Assembly: GCA_001600415.1 (NCBI GenBank)
Contig: BCJX01000011.1
Coordinates: forward strand, 179,029-243,028
Reading direction: 5' to 3'
Source of the DNA: Pascua guehoae
Taxonomy: Eukaryota; Basidiomycota; Tremellomycetes; Trichosporonales; Trichosporonaceae
Length of the DNA stretch: 64,000 bases
Shown here: piece by piece, positions 44,457 through 55,502 of the stretch
How positions within the stretch are numbered: position 1 is the stretch's first letter
How the letters are laid out: every line of letters starts with the position of its first letter
The notes under the pieces: generated by a model
What the model saw: only the letters and a program-made list of their open reading frames with translations
Told to the model about the DNA's origin: nothing
Databases searched by the model: none
Made by a program: the position numbers and the translations under genes

Positions 44457-46808
44457 GGTGGGTTATGCGATGCGAACGAGTTGTTGAGAGATTAAGAGAC
44501 GAAAAAAAAGGCAGAGCAGCCCTTAAGGCGGCTCAGGCGGTAAAGGCGGTAACCAAGGGCAGAGGGTCCGGGGGTGCTTGTAGGGGGTACCAGTGTCTCT
44601 GGACGGGACGCGCCGGACTCTGTTCGGCAGTGTGCAGGAATGCAACCCGCGCTGTTACTTTGCTTTTTGGGGGTGACTGTCGAGGCGGTGGTTGGACCTC
44701 TTGTGCCTGCCAGCACAGCCAGTGGCCAAGTGGCAAGTGGACGGGTGTCGCGGCGAGGTGCCCAATTCGCACAACGAAACAGGCACTCGACAGCACGTGC
44801 GTGACGTGATCCTTGGCGTAAACTTTGAAAAAAGATGCGCCGGGGGGGGAAGAGTGGCGATGGCGGTGTCGCGGATGGGTGAGAGGTATGGACAGGGGAG
44901 AGGGTGAAGGGGGGAGACGAGAATGAATGGGAATGAGTGAATGAGTGAATGGATGAAGAAGAAGAGTGAATGGTGGCAAATGCAAGCACGTTTGTTAGAT
45001 CAAAAAGGAAAACGGGGCTAGGGCAGGGGTCGCCATTGGGGCTCTGTGGGGAAAGAGTAGTGCATCCTAGACCCCCTGTAGTGGCTTATCGTACAGTACA
45101 GGACCGGGGTGTGGGGTGGCAGGGGTGTGACGCCAAAGCCACCACGTCACGTCTACACGATAGATACGTCTCCATCTCCATCTACAGTACTTGTCCACTT
45201 CTGCACGTCAGAATCACCTCGACGCGCGACGCATCCCCTCTTCCTCGCACCCCGACGCGCCGCTCGTCGGCCCGGCATCGGACAAGACCGCTCCACAGCC
45301 GGGTACTCCAAGGCGATGCGATGCAATGCAATGCGATGCGATGCGACGCCGACAAGGCACGCCACGCGCCGGTCCGCCTCGCCCGCGCGCCAGGCCAGGG
45401 CCGTGTCATTTGTGTCTTACAAAATGTGACGCGCTGCATGTCTCGGAAGCACCACAGATCCACACGGGCGTACCGGTGAGATGGTCACCGCGTCCGCAGC
45501 AGATGACGAGGGGATCTGAACAAGGGTATCGTTACACGTACTGGATGGAGAATGGGCTGGGTTGCATCGGGCTGCATGCTCGGTTACACCTATGGGGCGG
45601 AATGGCATCGCGCCGGCCCCCATTCGGGACACTGTACGGAGTGGGACGAGTGCTCGCTGTGCGGCTCAAGTGATCAATCCTGACCCTGCACGTCGTCCTT
45701 TGACAATCCCACCCCAGCCGTCGGCCGTCCGAGTACATGCATCGGGCCGGGAGGAAGAGGTCACCGGGTCTCTGATCCAACATGCAGATGAGGCAAAGAC
45801 GGTGATGTCCCTGGATGTACAAGAGCCATCTTTGGACGATGATGGTACTCGCCAATCCTGCTCGCATGCTACATACCCCCAGCCGGCCCAGCCCCCATCC
45901 AGAGGCCAGTGAGTGCCCAGCCCCAATGTGCAATCTGATACTTTGCGTGACTACCTTTCGGCACAGCCTGTCAGACGTTATTGGCAGTCTGGCGTTGTTT
46001 GTACGCGCGCATGGGCCATGCTAGTCACTTGCGGGTGCTCGCACTGGCCGGCAAACTATGCTCCCCAAGATAGGAAGCGCTCGGAGAGACGACCGGGGTG
46101 GTCTTGTGCGTCTCCTCTCTTCTCCAGGCCTGCACATCAAACGTCACGAGCGAGGTACCATGTACTGTTGGGGGACAAGAATGCAAGTCGTACATTACCG
46201 CTAGTGGAATGAGTGGTGACTCGTGGGGCATCCCGGCTTGTACGTATTGATGCAGACATTGTTGCCAGTGAGGTGGCCAACCGTTTTCAGCTGCTGATAC
46301 TGTAAAAGCACGCACTGCAAAGCAAGGCCGTGAGCGACTTTGCACCAGTTTGGCTCTAGACGGCATTCTGGGTCTTGTTTGGGAGGACGACTTGGGCAGT
46401 GTCATCGCAGACTGTTCGTTTGCCTGGGGCTCTCATCTATCTCTGGGACAATAGGCGACAAAGCCCTACGGCTAACTGCAAGGCAGGATATCGAGCTGTT
46501 ATTTGATCTCGTTGGCTAAAGAGCTTTCCATGCTGCATGCCAATCTGCACCGTAATAGTCCAAATGACCACCATGCCAAGCCGTGCAACCCACAGATGCG
46601 GGGAATTGCCCATGTACATTCTCTTCTGGTCCCTCTGGCCACCCCGGCGGCCAGGTGGTTGATCTCACGCTCCCAATCGCCATGCAGCGCACTATGTGCT
46701 ACTTCCAGGCAACTACACATCACAAGCAACCATTCACAGCGTCCAGCGGTGCATCGATAAAACTCTATTGACAAAAACAAACGGTACAACGTCTAAACAC
46801 GCGTAAAT
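44457..46808. other. Long intergenic region (2.35 kb)
   Basis: No gene is supported on either strand; open frames here are short and lack bias. A GATGC pentamer array is listed separately. Confidence 0.5.
45315..45349. repeat. GATGC/AATGC pentanucleotide repeat, seven copies
   Basis: Seven consecutive pentamers: GATGC, GATGC, AATGC, AATGC, GATGC, GATGC, GACGC. Confidence 0.93.
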
Positions 46809-49006
46809 CTACAACAGCCAGCCGCCCGCACCTGCGCCCGCCTCCTCGTCGGGGATCCCCATTGCGCGCTGGGCGTCGCGCTCCTCGTCCCAGTCAATCG
46901 CCTCTGAGCGCGCGGCTACACGGGCATAGTACTTGCGTGCCCGCTCCGAGATACCGTCGGGGAACACGGGGGACGCAATAGCCGCCGTGTCTGCCAGACC
47001 CATCGTGTCTCCATTTTCTTCCGGGGTGGGGGTGAGGCTCGAAACGACGGCGCGCATGGCGCGCTCGCGCTGGCGGATTGCGCGGGCGCGGCGCATTTCG
47101 AGCGCAGGGACGAGCGTCGCGATCCAGAGGTAGACGGGGAGGAAGATCTGCGTCAATAATGCGCTCGGGCGTGTTTGTGGCGCGACGCGGAGCTGGGGTC
47201 CTGGGGCGGGTTGGGTGACGCCGCGGGTGGTGCGGGGTGGAGAGATTGATGAAGCTGGGAGGCGGAGCTGGGCACTGTCGACGTCAAGATGGAAGAGGGC
47301 GAGGGATGCCATGTCTTGTGTGACGGGGGCAAGGCGGTTGCGTGGCCGAACGCCAGCAGCCCGTGCGGCGGCAGCGGCGTGGATGGGGGCATCAGCGGCG
47401 GCGCGCTGGGCGGCGTTGAGCCGGGGTGCGTTGCCGTCCGCATCTGGCCCCTGGGGTTGGTCACGAGTCAGCTCCTCGGCCTCCTGAACAGCACGGCGTA
47501 TACGCTCTTCGTTTTGTGCGCGCTCGGCACGCTGCTCGACCATCCACATGTTGTAGCCGTCAACGATCCACCACCCGAATGCACCGCCTGCGAGGAGCCA
47601 GAACCTGCTGTCGTCCCACTTCATGCCGCGCGTAAGCATCCAGAGGGTGAGGATGAGGCGCATGCTCGACCAGAAGAGGTGCGAGAGGAGCGCAAATGAC
47701 ATGCGCGGGACGCGCAGGTGGATTGAGCCACGGTAGACGACCCGGACTCGACGGGGCATAGGAGGCCGTGCGAACACAATGGGGGCCGGGACAGTGCGCG
47801 TTGGTGTCGGTGTTGGTGGCGGTGCAGTTGGAGGTGGAGGGGCCAGCAGGAACGCCGAGAGGTGCGGCACAAGGGCCGTGATGCGGAGATAGAGCACAAG
47901 GTGGACGAGCTGGGCGGGCGTCATGACAGCCAGGGAGGGAAGATGGAGGTTGCACACGACGTGGCTGATGGTTAGCGAGAAGCGAAGTGTAATCTCTGCA
48001 GTACAACCAGCTCGCCAGAATGAGAAATCCGTACTCACTCAAACTCGACGGGAACAGCCTCGCCAATCTCTGCGTACTGGCGACCAGTAGCCGCGCGCCA
48101 CAGCTTGCGAATCTCGCCCTTTACGCTGTCGGCGCCGAGGCGTTTCCAGATGTCCTCGAGACGCCCGTCGTCGCCTTCGAACACGCTGTCCCAGTCGTTG
48201 TCACCGGCATACGAGCGGACGACGGTCATGACGGCGCGGCGCGCGTCGTCGCGCGAGACTGCGGGGGCCGGCACGGTGTCTTCCCACCGCAGCGGCGGTG
48301 TGCCGAGGAGGCACGCGAGGTGCTCGCGTGCGGCAAAGAGGAGGTAGTGGATCGTGTCTGCGAGTGCGGTGGACGCGGTGGACGCGGGCGGTTGTGCGGA
48401 AGCGAGTCCTGACGCTGGGGCGGCGGTGGGTGCGAATGCAACGTCGATGGGGGTGTTGTGAGACGGGCGCAGAGGTTGGTTCATGATCAGCCCCGCGAGT
48501 CCGAGGCCAGCCGACGCCGCCCCGCGCGCCGTGAGCGGGCGCGCAACAAAGTGCAACGTCGGCTCGTCAATACCCTCCAGGACAGTGCCGAGCACCTCGT
48601 CATCCTGGAGCATGCGGCCACGCCACACCACACGCAGACCGGTACGTTCCCACTGCCCAAATCCCGCGTCGCCCGCGGCCAGCGCGTCCTTGATCTCCCC
48701 CACGGTCGTCGACGGCGCAACGTCGTACGCGTTACTCGCGCCGAGGAACGCGTTGGGCGTGCGAAAGTGTACGCGCAGGAGCGGCCCCATTTGCGTCCCT
48801 GGACCCAGCGGCGCGGGCGACTGTGGCTGTGACCGTGGGGCGTCTGGTGCAAAGTCGGAAGAAGCAAAGGAAGGTAGCGAAGAGAGCGTAGGTGGGGGCG
48901 GGCGCCGGCGGCGAACGTCGCGCTCGTCACGATCAGCCGTCGCGGCGGCGTGCCCAAAGGCCAAGGGCGGAGAGGCTTGGACGCCGTTGTCGGGGTCGGC
49001 CTGCAT
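46809..49006 (-). CDS. Ubiquitin-like-domain ER membrane protein, HERP/Usa1-like
   Basis: ATG at 49006-49004, stop at 46811-46809. One intron at about 48037-47966 with phase-2 joining. After a disordered 70-residue lead comes a ubiquitin-like domain: L-R-V-H-F-R-T-P, then 'TVGEIKDALAAGDAG', then G-L-R-V-V-W-R-G-R-M-L-Q-D-D and T-L-H-F-V-A-R-P. The middle is Ala/Pro-rich. The second half has hydrophobic segments around 'SFALLSHLFWSSMRLILTLW' and 'FWLLAGGAFGWWIVDGYNMW', a charged coiled stretch, and one more near 'IFLPVYLWIATLVPAL'. UBL plus membrane hairpin with long disordered arms is the layout of mammalian HERP and yeast Usa1, which scaffold the Hrd1 ER-associated degradation ligase. A Dsc3-type Golgi ligase subunit is the main alternative. 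Confidence 0.6.
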
Positions 49007-49693
49007 GGTGGTGGTGGTGAAGAAGAAGAAGAGAGAGAGAGAGAGAGAGAGACGGAGCGAGGATGGCGAGATGAGACGGCAGGAATCTATGTCGACAGAC
49101 GGTAGTCCCGTAGTCTCTCAGACAGTGCGGTAATGGCTGCTGGCTGCTAGTGCTACAGTAGTAGAGTCTTGTGGCTAAGCGTGGCGTTTCGGGGCCACTC
49201 CACGTCGGCTGTGCGCGATTATTACGTAAGAGTGTAGAGTGGCGGTGCTGCTGCGCTCACACACTCTACAACTTTGAAAGTACTACACATGTGCAAGCAG
49301 GAGAACCTTCCCACATTCTGGACAATGAGTGCTAGCACTCTCTACGTGCACGATTGCATGACTTCTCGAGCACAGCTTGGCTTGGAGGAAATTGCTGGGA
49401 TGGGGTCGGTCCCTTTGCCTCTACAGTACCAGCCCGGCCAGCCCCAGCCTCCAGCCTCGAGATTAGCCTCGGATAAGCAAAGCTTGTCGCCACTCACCCA
49501 ACAACCAACGGAAGCAAAGCGCAATCCACTTTCCCACGATCGACACTAGTGTGCCACACACCCAAGATGGCACCCATGTAAACAAGGCCAATGCTCGTCC
49601 TCGAGGGCGACTGCTTTCTTTCCACAAACTCCTGTCTGGCGCACCATATCTTAATATCATCTGTCAACCTCTCTTCGTCGCTTGAACAACGCC
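49007..49693. other. Divergent promoter region
   Basis: Shared upstream region of the HERP/Usa1-like gene (-) and the coiled-coil gene (+). No gene is supported inside. Confidence 0.5.
49030..49052. repeat. GA dinucleotide repeat
   Basis: About 11 GA units following a short GAA run, in the presumed 5' leader of the HERP-like gene (CT-rich on its coding strand). Confidence 0.93.
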
Positions 49694-52238
49694 ATGGGAG
49701 ACGGCCGCAAGGAACACGGCTCGGGCGGCTCGACGTCCATGGAGGCGCTCAACACCCAACTCGCGGCCCACGGATACAGCAAGCGTCCGTTGAGACTGGA
49801 CAAGCTGTCGAGCTCGGAGCAGGCGCAGGTGGCGACTGTCATCTATGAGCTGCTTGGTGCGAGTGTTGTGAGTTTGAGTGGCCTGGGATATAGTTGTATG
49901 AGCGTCTGGGGAAGTGCCAGGTGAGAGGGTCGAGCTGAGTAGTGATGGGAGGGCGACACAATCACACTGGGCGTGAGGGCACGGTTGATGGTTATCGCTG
50001 TTTACTTTGTGCTCTCTCACCTCTTCTCAATCCTGTCCGACATGCTCTCACATCTTTTACACTTTTACCTCTGTGTTCCCTCTCCAAAATCACAAGCCAC
50101 AACAAGTATCCACGCGCTGACCCCAGTCCAACCTCTCTACAATTGAGGATGCCAATGCGCGCCTGCGATCGACCGAATACGAGCGCGATCGGCTGGGCAA
50201 GTTTGCAGAGCGCAACGAGCGCGCCGTGGCACGACTCGAGGGCGAAATCGAGGCCGCCAAGGCGAGGGCAGCGGAAGCGGAGCGGCGGGCTGTCGAGAGC
50301 GAGGAGCGAGTCAAGGGGCTCAAGGATGACGTTGCACGGGGCCGCAAGGCGGTGGAGAACATTCGTGTGGCTGCGGCTGTGAGTACAACGTCGGAGTCGT
50401 TTCTGAGGTTACGCGAGGAAGAACTACGGTCAAGACGGAGAACCGGGTTGACCGTGACTGCAAGCCCCCCATTTGTGTGCACGCTAACCCCACAGCAAGA
50501 ATCCAAGCGCGCGCAGCTCAAACTCGACAAGGTCCTGGGCCAACTGGCGCGCCAAGTCCCCGCCGTCCCACCAAACTTTGAGCTCCTCAACCCCGTCGCC
50601 CCCGGGGCCGTCGCGCCGACCGCGGGCCCGATTCCACTCCTGGAACAGGGGCTGCGGGACCTGGCCGACCTCCGCGCCAGCCTACAGGAGGAGACCGAGG
50701 CGTTCCGGCACGTCATTGTCTCGACGGCCAATGCGCTCAGCGACGCCCTCGCCGCGACGACGGGCGCGGAGGCACAGCGGATCGGGTACGCAGAGTTCTT
50801 CCTCGACGCCGACTCGGCCGTGACCACCTCGGGTGGCCGGCGGCACGTCCACGGCCAAGTGGCCAGCCGGACCTCGCACCCTGCCATTGCCGACGCGCGC
50901 CTCCGCGCCCTCACCGGCGCGGTCCGCGCGGCCCTCGCCGCCCCGCCGACCCCGACTGCCGCACCGTACGAGGATCAGGCGGAGGCGCGCGAAGAGGCGG
51001 CCCGCCGCGAGCGCGAACGCGCACGGGCAGAGAGCGACCTGCGCGATCGCGTCAAGGACCTCGAGGTCGAGATTGCCATCGCGAGGGGAAAGGAGGAGGA
51101 GGCCAAGCGCGTCATTGAGGAGATGGCGAGGCAGAATGTACAGGGCAGGTGAGTTGGTTCGAGCCTGTGGAGCGAGTTGGGAGGGCGGATCGTAGCATAA
51201 CAGTCGTTGCTCGGACCCGACTCGAGGTCGGGCAGGGGCCGCCAATTGTTTCGTATAGCCAGTGGAAAGCACGCTGGCGCAAGTCTGCCATGTTGGCGAC
51301 GAAGACCGTACAGGTCATTTTCGACCTGGCGCGTCGCTCTGAAAGCGTCTGTCCGGCTGCTTTTGGACCAGCCAACGTCCATCAAAATCACGACCACACC
51401 CGTCAAGCTACACACCTCTCCCCCATGACCCGCTGACGCCAGTGTCCCCTCAACGACCGACTTTGAGGACGCCCGCCTGCGCACCGAGCTCGTGCGCCAG
51501 AAACGCCTCTTGGACAGCGAACGCGACGCGCTCCGCGACGAGGCCGTGCGCGTGTGCGAGGAGCGCGTGCGCCTCGATGCGGACCGCGCCGCGTGGGAGG
51601 CCGAGCGTGCCGAGGCGGAGCAACAGGCGCAGGCTCTGGCTCTGGCTCAGGCCCAATCTCGGTCCCAAGCTCTGGCCGAGACCGACGCCAAACCTATCCC
51701 GTCCAGCATTCCCGACGCACCCGAGCCCACTCGCGAGGCTAGCTCGCACACAAACGTGACGCCGCCCGAGCAGACGGCGCCCCGCACCCCGCCCAAGATC
51801 CGGCACGCGCCCGCGTCGCCCTCGCCGCTGTCGCCGCACAAGCGCTCGCCGGCCGTGCACGTCGCCAAGCGCCGGGGGCGCACGCCGCTGTCCCGCCTCG
51901 TCCTCGAACGCGCGCACCGGAAGAGCGCTGTTGGGTCGGCCGCGTCGGCGGGGCCGAGTGCGGGTCCAAGTGCCGTGTTGGGCGAGGGGGGCAAGCGGGG
52001 GAATGCGCCGGCGGCTGCTGGAGTTGGGGCTGGGGTGCGCCGCGTGAGTGCCACCAAGAAGAGTCCCCCTGGAGCCACTGCTGGCACTGGCCCGCGCAAG
52101 GTCAGTGGGGGGCTCATGGCGGGCACTGCTGCGTCGCTTGCGCGCTCGGAACGCGGCAAGGAGGCACTCCGGAGCGAGGCGGCAAAGGATGCAAAGGCAA
52201 AGATGGAGGCAAAGGGCAAGGCGCGCGCGTGGAGGTGA
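49694..52238 (+). CDS. Coiled-coil protein of the ADIP/SSX2IP (afadin- and alpha-actinin-binding) family
   Basis: Exons 49694-49867, 50127-50378, 50496-51148 and 51443-52238; phases 0, 0, 2 agree and give about 624 residues. The N-terminus 'MEALNTQLAAHGYSKRPLRL' followed by 'VATVIYELLGASV' matches the start of the family's conserved domain, where L-N-x-x-L and a double-Leu helix precede a long coiled coil. Residues 60-145 and 310-440 are heptad-rich Glu/Arg/Ala coiled coils. The C-terminal 200 residues are basic and Ser/Pro/Ala-rich with K-S-P sites. Animal SSX2IP and fission yeast Msd1 tether microtubule minus ends at the centrosome or spindle pole body, so a spindle-pole role is the best inference. 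Introns 1-3 are 259, 117 and 294 nt. Confidence 0.72.
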
Positions 52239-52382
52239 GCGCCTGCGTGGTTGGGCTGTGTACCATAATGGATGGGAGGGTGCATCGCGGTCGTCTATGT
52301 CATGTCATTACTAGTATGCTGGGCGTGGTGCTCAGTCTTGAGAGGGTAGAAGAGTTATTGGGTGTAGGATGTGGTGGAGCGG

Positions 52383-54906
52383 TCACTCCTGTTTGAGATG
52401 GGACGCGTCGAGGTCCATTGCAGGCGGCTCGATAGCCTCATTCTCGCTCTTGGGGAGGATGAGAGGCGAGTCGTTGAGCGAGTCGTTGACGGAGACGGGG
52501 GCGTCCATTGGCGTGCCCGGCATGCTCGGTGTGCGGCCGCTCGTCTGCGACCCGCCGGATGTCGCGGCGTCGAGCTCCTTGCGGAGACGCTCGAGCTCGC
52601 GCTCAAATTTGCGCCCAAATACCTCGACATAGAAGGACGCGCCGTTCCAGACCGACACGAGGAAGATGGTAATCAGCGCAATGCTGGTCGCCGTCTTGCT
52701 GTGGATGAGGACTGTTGATGCGGGGCCCATGAAGATTAGGCTGTAGACTGTGTGGGTTAGCCACTGTCAGCATATTGGGACCCACTGAGCTGCCCAAACA
52801 TGAACCAGTCCTCGCGGTGGGCTGCCGGAACCTTGCGGAGCGTGCGGCCGATAGGACCGTGCTTGTCGTTGAGGAGGCTAAGGTGAGCTGAGAACAAAAA
52901 CAACGCGATCAGCTCACTAGTGGAAACTGGTCTGGCGCTGGCCGCTCTCAATCTTCTCGCGGCGGTCGTGCGAGATGAACTGGGGGTTAGTAGAAGAAGA
53001 GAAGTGCAACGGAGGAGATGAGCATCAAACAAGAAATGGAGGCAGCAAGGGAAGGAAAGGAAAGGAAACGAGAGGAAAGGAAAGGAAAGGAGACAAAGGA
53101 AAGGAAAGGAGACGAAAGGAAAGGAAACAGAATGGAGGAAGAAACTTGGCCAGCAAGGGAAGGTTGGACGAGCAAGGAGCATGAAGGAAGCACAACAACA
53201 AGACATCGTCAAGGTAACGGGGTGGGGGCAGCTTGCACCAAAAACGTGATACGCACCTTCCAATAGCTTCCCTGCCAGATGCAGTATGGCACCGCAGCCA
53301 TGAGGATCTTGACCCACCACGAGTAGTCGTCAATGTACTTGATTGCAGGATAGCGATCGCTCCCGCCTTTGTAGGTGAATCTGGTGTTAGTACTGCGCTG
53401 TGGGCTCTGCGTAGGCTACAGACTGCACATCTGCTGGATGCAAGGACGGAAAGGCGGGAGGACGAAACAAACTCACAAAATGACGCTGAACACAATTGGA
53501 GGATAACTGGCGTCAGTGAAGTCGCAAATCACACTCACATGTGGATGAAGAGCGATGTGACCTTGTCGAGTGAGTGGAAGACGAGCGAGTTGCGCCAGGT
53601 GATGATCGCGCTCGCGAGTGGGCCTGGTGGTCAGCTGGAAGACGAATTGATCAGCTATACCCACCCATGGTGAGGAGATAGCAGCAGATGAACAACACAG
53701 TCGAGGAGGGCATGAGCCACAGCCAGATCAGGTCGAGCAGGTTGACAAAGTAGCACATGCTGCCGTTAGTGGTGATCAGTCACGAGAGAAGCACACCACG
53801 CACTCTGCGAGTCAGCTCGTGTCCTGCGGCGCCTTGGTACTCACCAAAGAGAAAGTAGTGGAATCCCTTGCGCTTGTACGTGAACGCGCGGAGGGGGAGG
53901 AAGAACATGCACAGCACGGTGTACGCGAACGGGATCCATTCGGGTGCCATGCCGTAGATGAGGCAGGTGAACGCGAGTGTCGAGACGCCAAACAGGAAGG
54001 CTGGGAGGTGAGTCGTGCGCGGGCATGGTGTGTGACAAGAAGAAGAAGTGAGAGTTGAAGATGAGTTGGGCCAGAATGGGCAGGGAGCCAGCCATACAAC
54101 CGTACCCGCGGCTGTCACTGCCACATAATCCCACAGGCCCTTCCCCCATCTCCAAACGTGCGTTCCCTCCGATTCGCCCTCCCCAGAACACCTTCCTCAG
54201 AACACCTTCCCCCGTACGCCCCTTCCCCAAAACACCTCCCCCACCCATACATCCCACTCACAAATCTTCTCGCGGGTGCGGACAATCTTTGTATCATGCC
54301 AGCTCTCGCTCAGCCCCGCCACCTTGGAGGCAAGCTTGACCTTGAGTCGGCTCATCTCGCGCTCCATGTCCTGCTTGTACCGCTGCTTCTTCGTGAGGCC
54401 CGTGGCGGCGGCCTCATCATCGCTGTCGTCGAGCACGAGGATGCCGCCGCCGGGCGTGCGCAGGCCGCGGGGGAGGAGGTCGCCGGCGCGCCGGCGCAAA
54501 CGGGCCGATTGTTCCTTTAGCCGGCGTTCCCACAGGTCGAGGCGGGAATCTGGTGTCAGTATGCACTGGGGCGAGGATCCGCGCGCGTTTGGGTAGTTTG
54601 ATGGATCGCTGTGGTACAGCGGTGGGGACTACACCAAACGCTTGTTGATGGTAGGGGTGGTGCGACGCGTCGCTGGGATGCGGGACGTACCGAAGAACGT
54701 CTCGACGACATCTGCGGGTCAGCTAGTCGTCGAGGATTAGGCCCAGCGGACCTACCGAGCAGCACGGAGAACTCGCCCCAGTCCTCGCCCGCGCGGTCGA
54801 AGCGGTTGACGATGCCGCTGAGCGACGACGACGAGCGGTTGAGTGGTGGCGGGCGCCCGTCGGGCGTTGCCCCAGTCAAGTTTGGCGAGTCGGTAGGCGT
54901 TGTCAT
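52383..54906 (-). CDS. GPC1: Glycerophosphocholine acyltransferase Gpc1
   Basis: Acylates glycerophosphocholine to lyso-phosphatidylcholine in the ER membrane, recycling deacylated PC. ATG at 54906-54904, stop TGA at 52385-52383, about ten exons. Family signatures on the spliced product are S-L-D-K-V-T-S-L-F-I-H-I then Y-P-P-I-V-F (53640-53500), R-F-T-Y-K-G-G-S-D-R-Y-P-A (near 53370), 'CIWQGSYWK', and S-G-Q-R-Q-T-S-F-H-Y-L (near 52920). Eight or so membrane segments are visible, including 'IPFAYTVLCMFFLPLRAFTY'. The N-terminal cytoplasmic region has a coiled stretch before the first helix; the C-terminus is disordered and acidic. A 21-nt exon (54711-54691) coding D-V-V-E-T-F-F is needed to keep frame. 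Intron 53256-52980 (277 nt) is a polypyrimidine repeat. Confidence 0.88.
53045..53145. repeat. GGAAA-type polypurine repeat inside a GPC1 intron
   Basis: Dense GGAAA/GGAGA pentamers on the top strand, so a CCTTT polypyrimidine run in the GPC1 pre-mRNA, upstream of the 3' splice site at about 52980. Confidence 0.9.
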
Positions 54907-55502
54907 TGTGTGACACCCAACGAGGGAGGGAAAGAGGAAAAGAGCGGGACGGGAGAGGGAAGGTTCAAGACAACAATAGATGGAAGGACGGACACGAGTC
55001 GGAATGAGACACAAGGTCGGATGTGGAAATGTGGATTTGTGTGGGATGCGTGGATGGGGAAAAAAGTGCGATGCCAAAGATGGCGATGGGAAGGCGACTG
55101 AAATGACAAGTTGAGACCTTTGGGACCTTTGGGCGGCGAATGTGGCTTCCTTGTGTGGCTGTTGGCGAAGACGTCATGCCATACGCGTCGGGTTCCAGAC
55201 CCTGGCTGGTCCGGCTGGTCCCCGTTTGGCCCGCACGCAGACGCGCCCACACCCACCCCTGCATTATTGACTGTTTGGTTCACAGTCACTTTCCTGGTTG
55301 GCCAGTGACATCTCCATCCATGCAACCATTCACAACTCCGGCCAGCCGGCTATGCAGCTCAGCACATCCGCGACCATGATCACTGCACGCCGCATCGCAC
55401 CAGCCCACTCGTCACAATGTGAAAGAAAATACATGCAACCACTATGGCCGTCGTGTGCAACGATGTTCCAAAACCCTATCCCCTTCCCGCTCCACTGTTC
55501 AC
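54907..55502. other. Intergenic: GPC1 promoter and GTPBP1-like 3' flank
   Basis: No gene is supported. Confidence 0.45.

Noticed and set aside
44970..46790. Several 100-170-codon frames between the TLC-like and HERP-like genes
   Set aside because: Overlap one another on both strands, no splice-consistent model, no recognisable motif.
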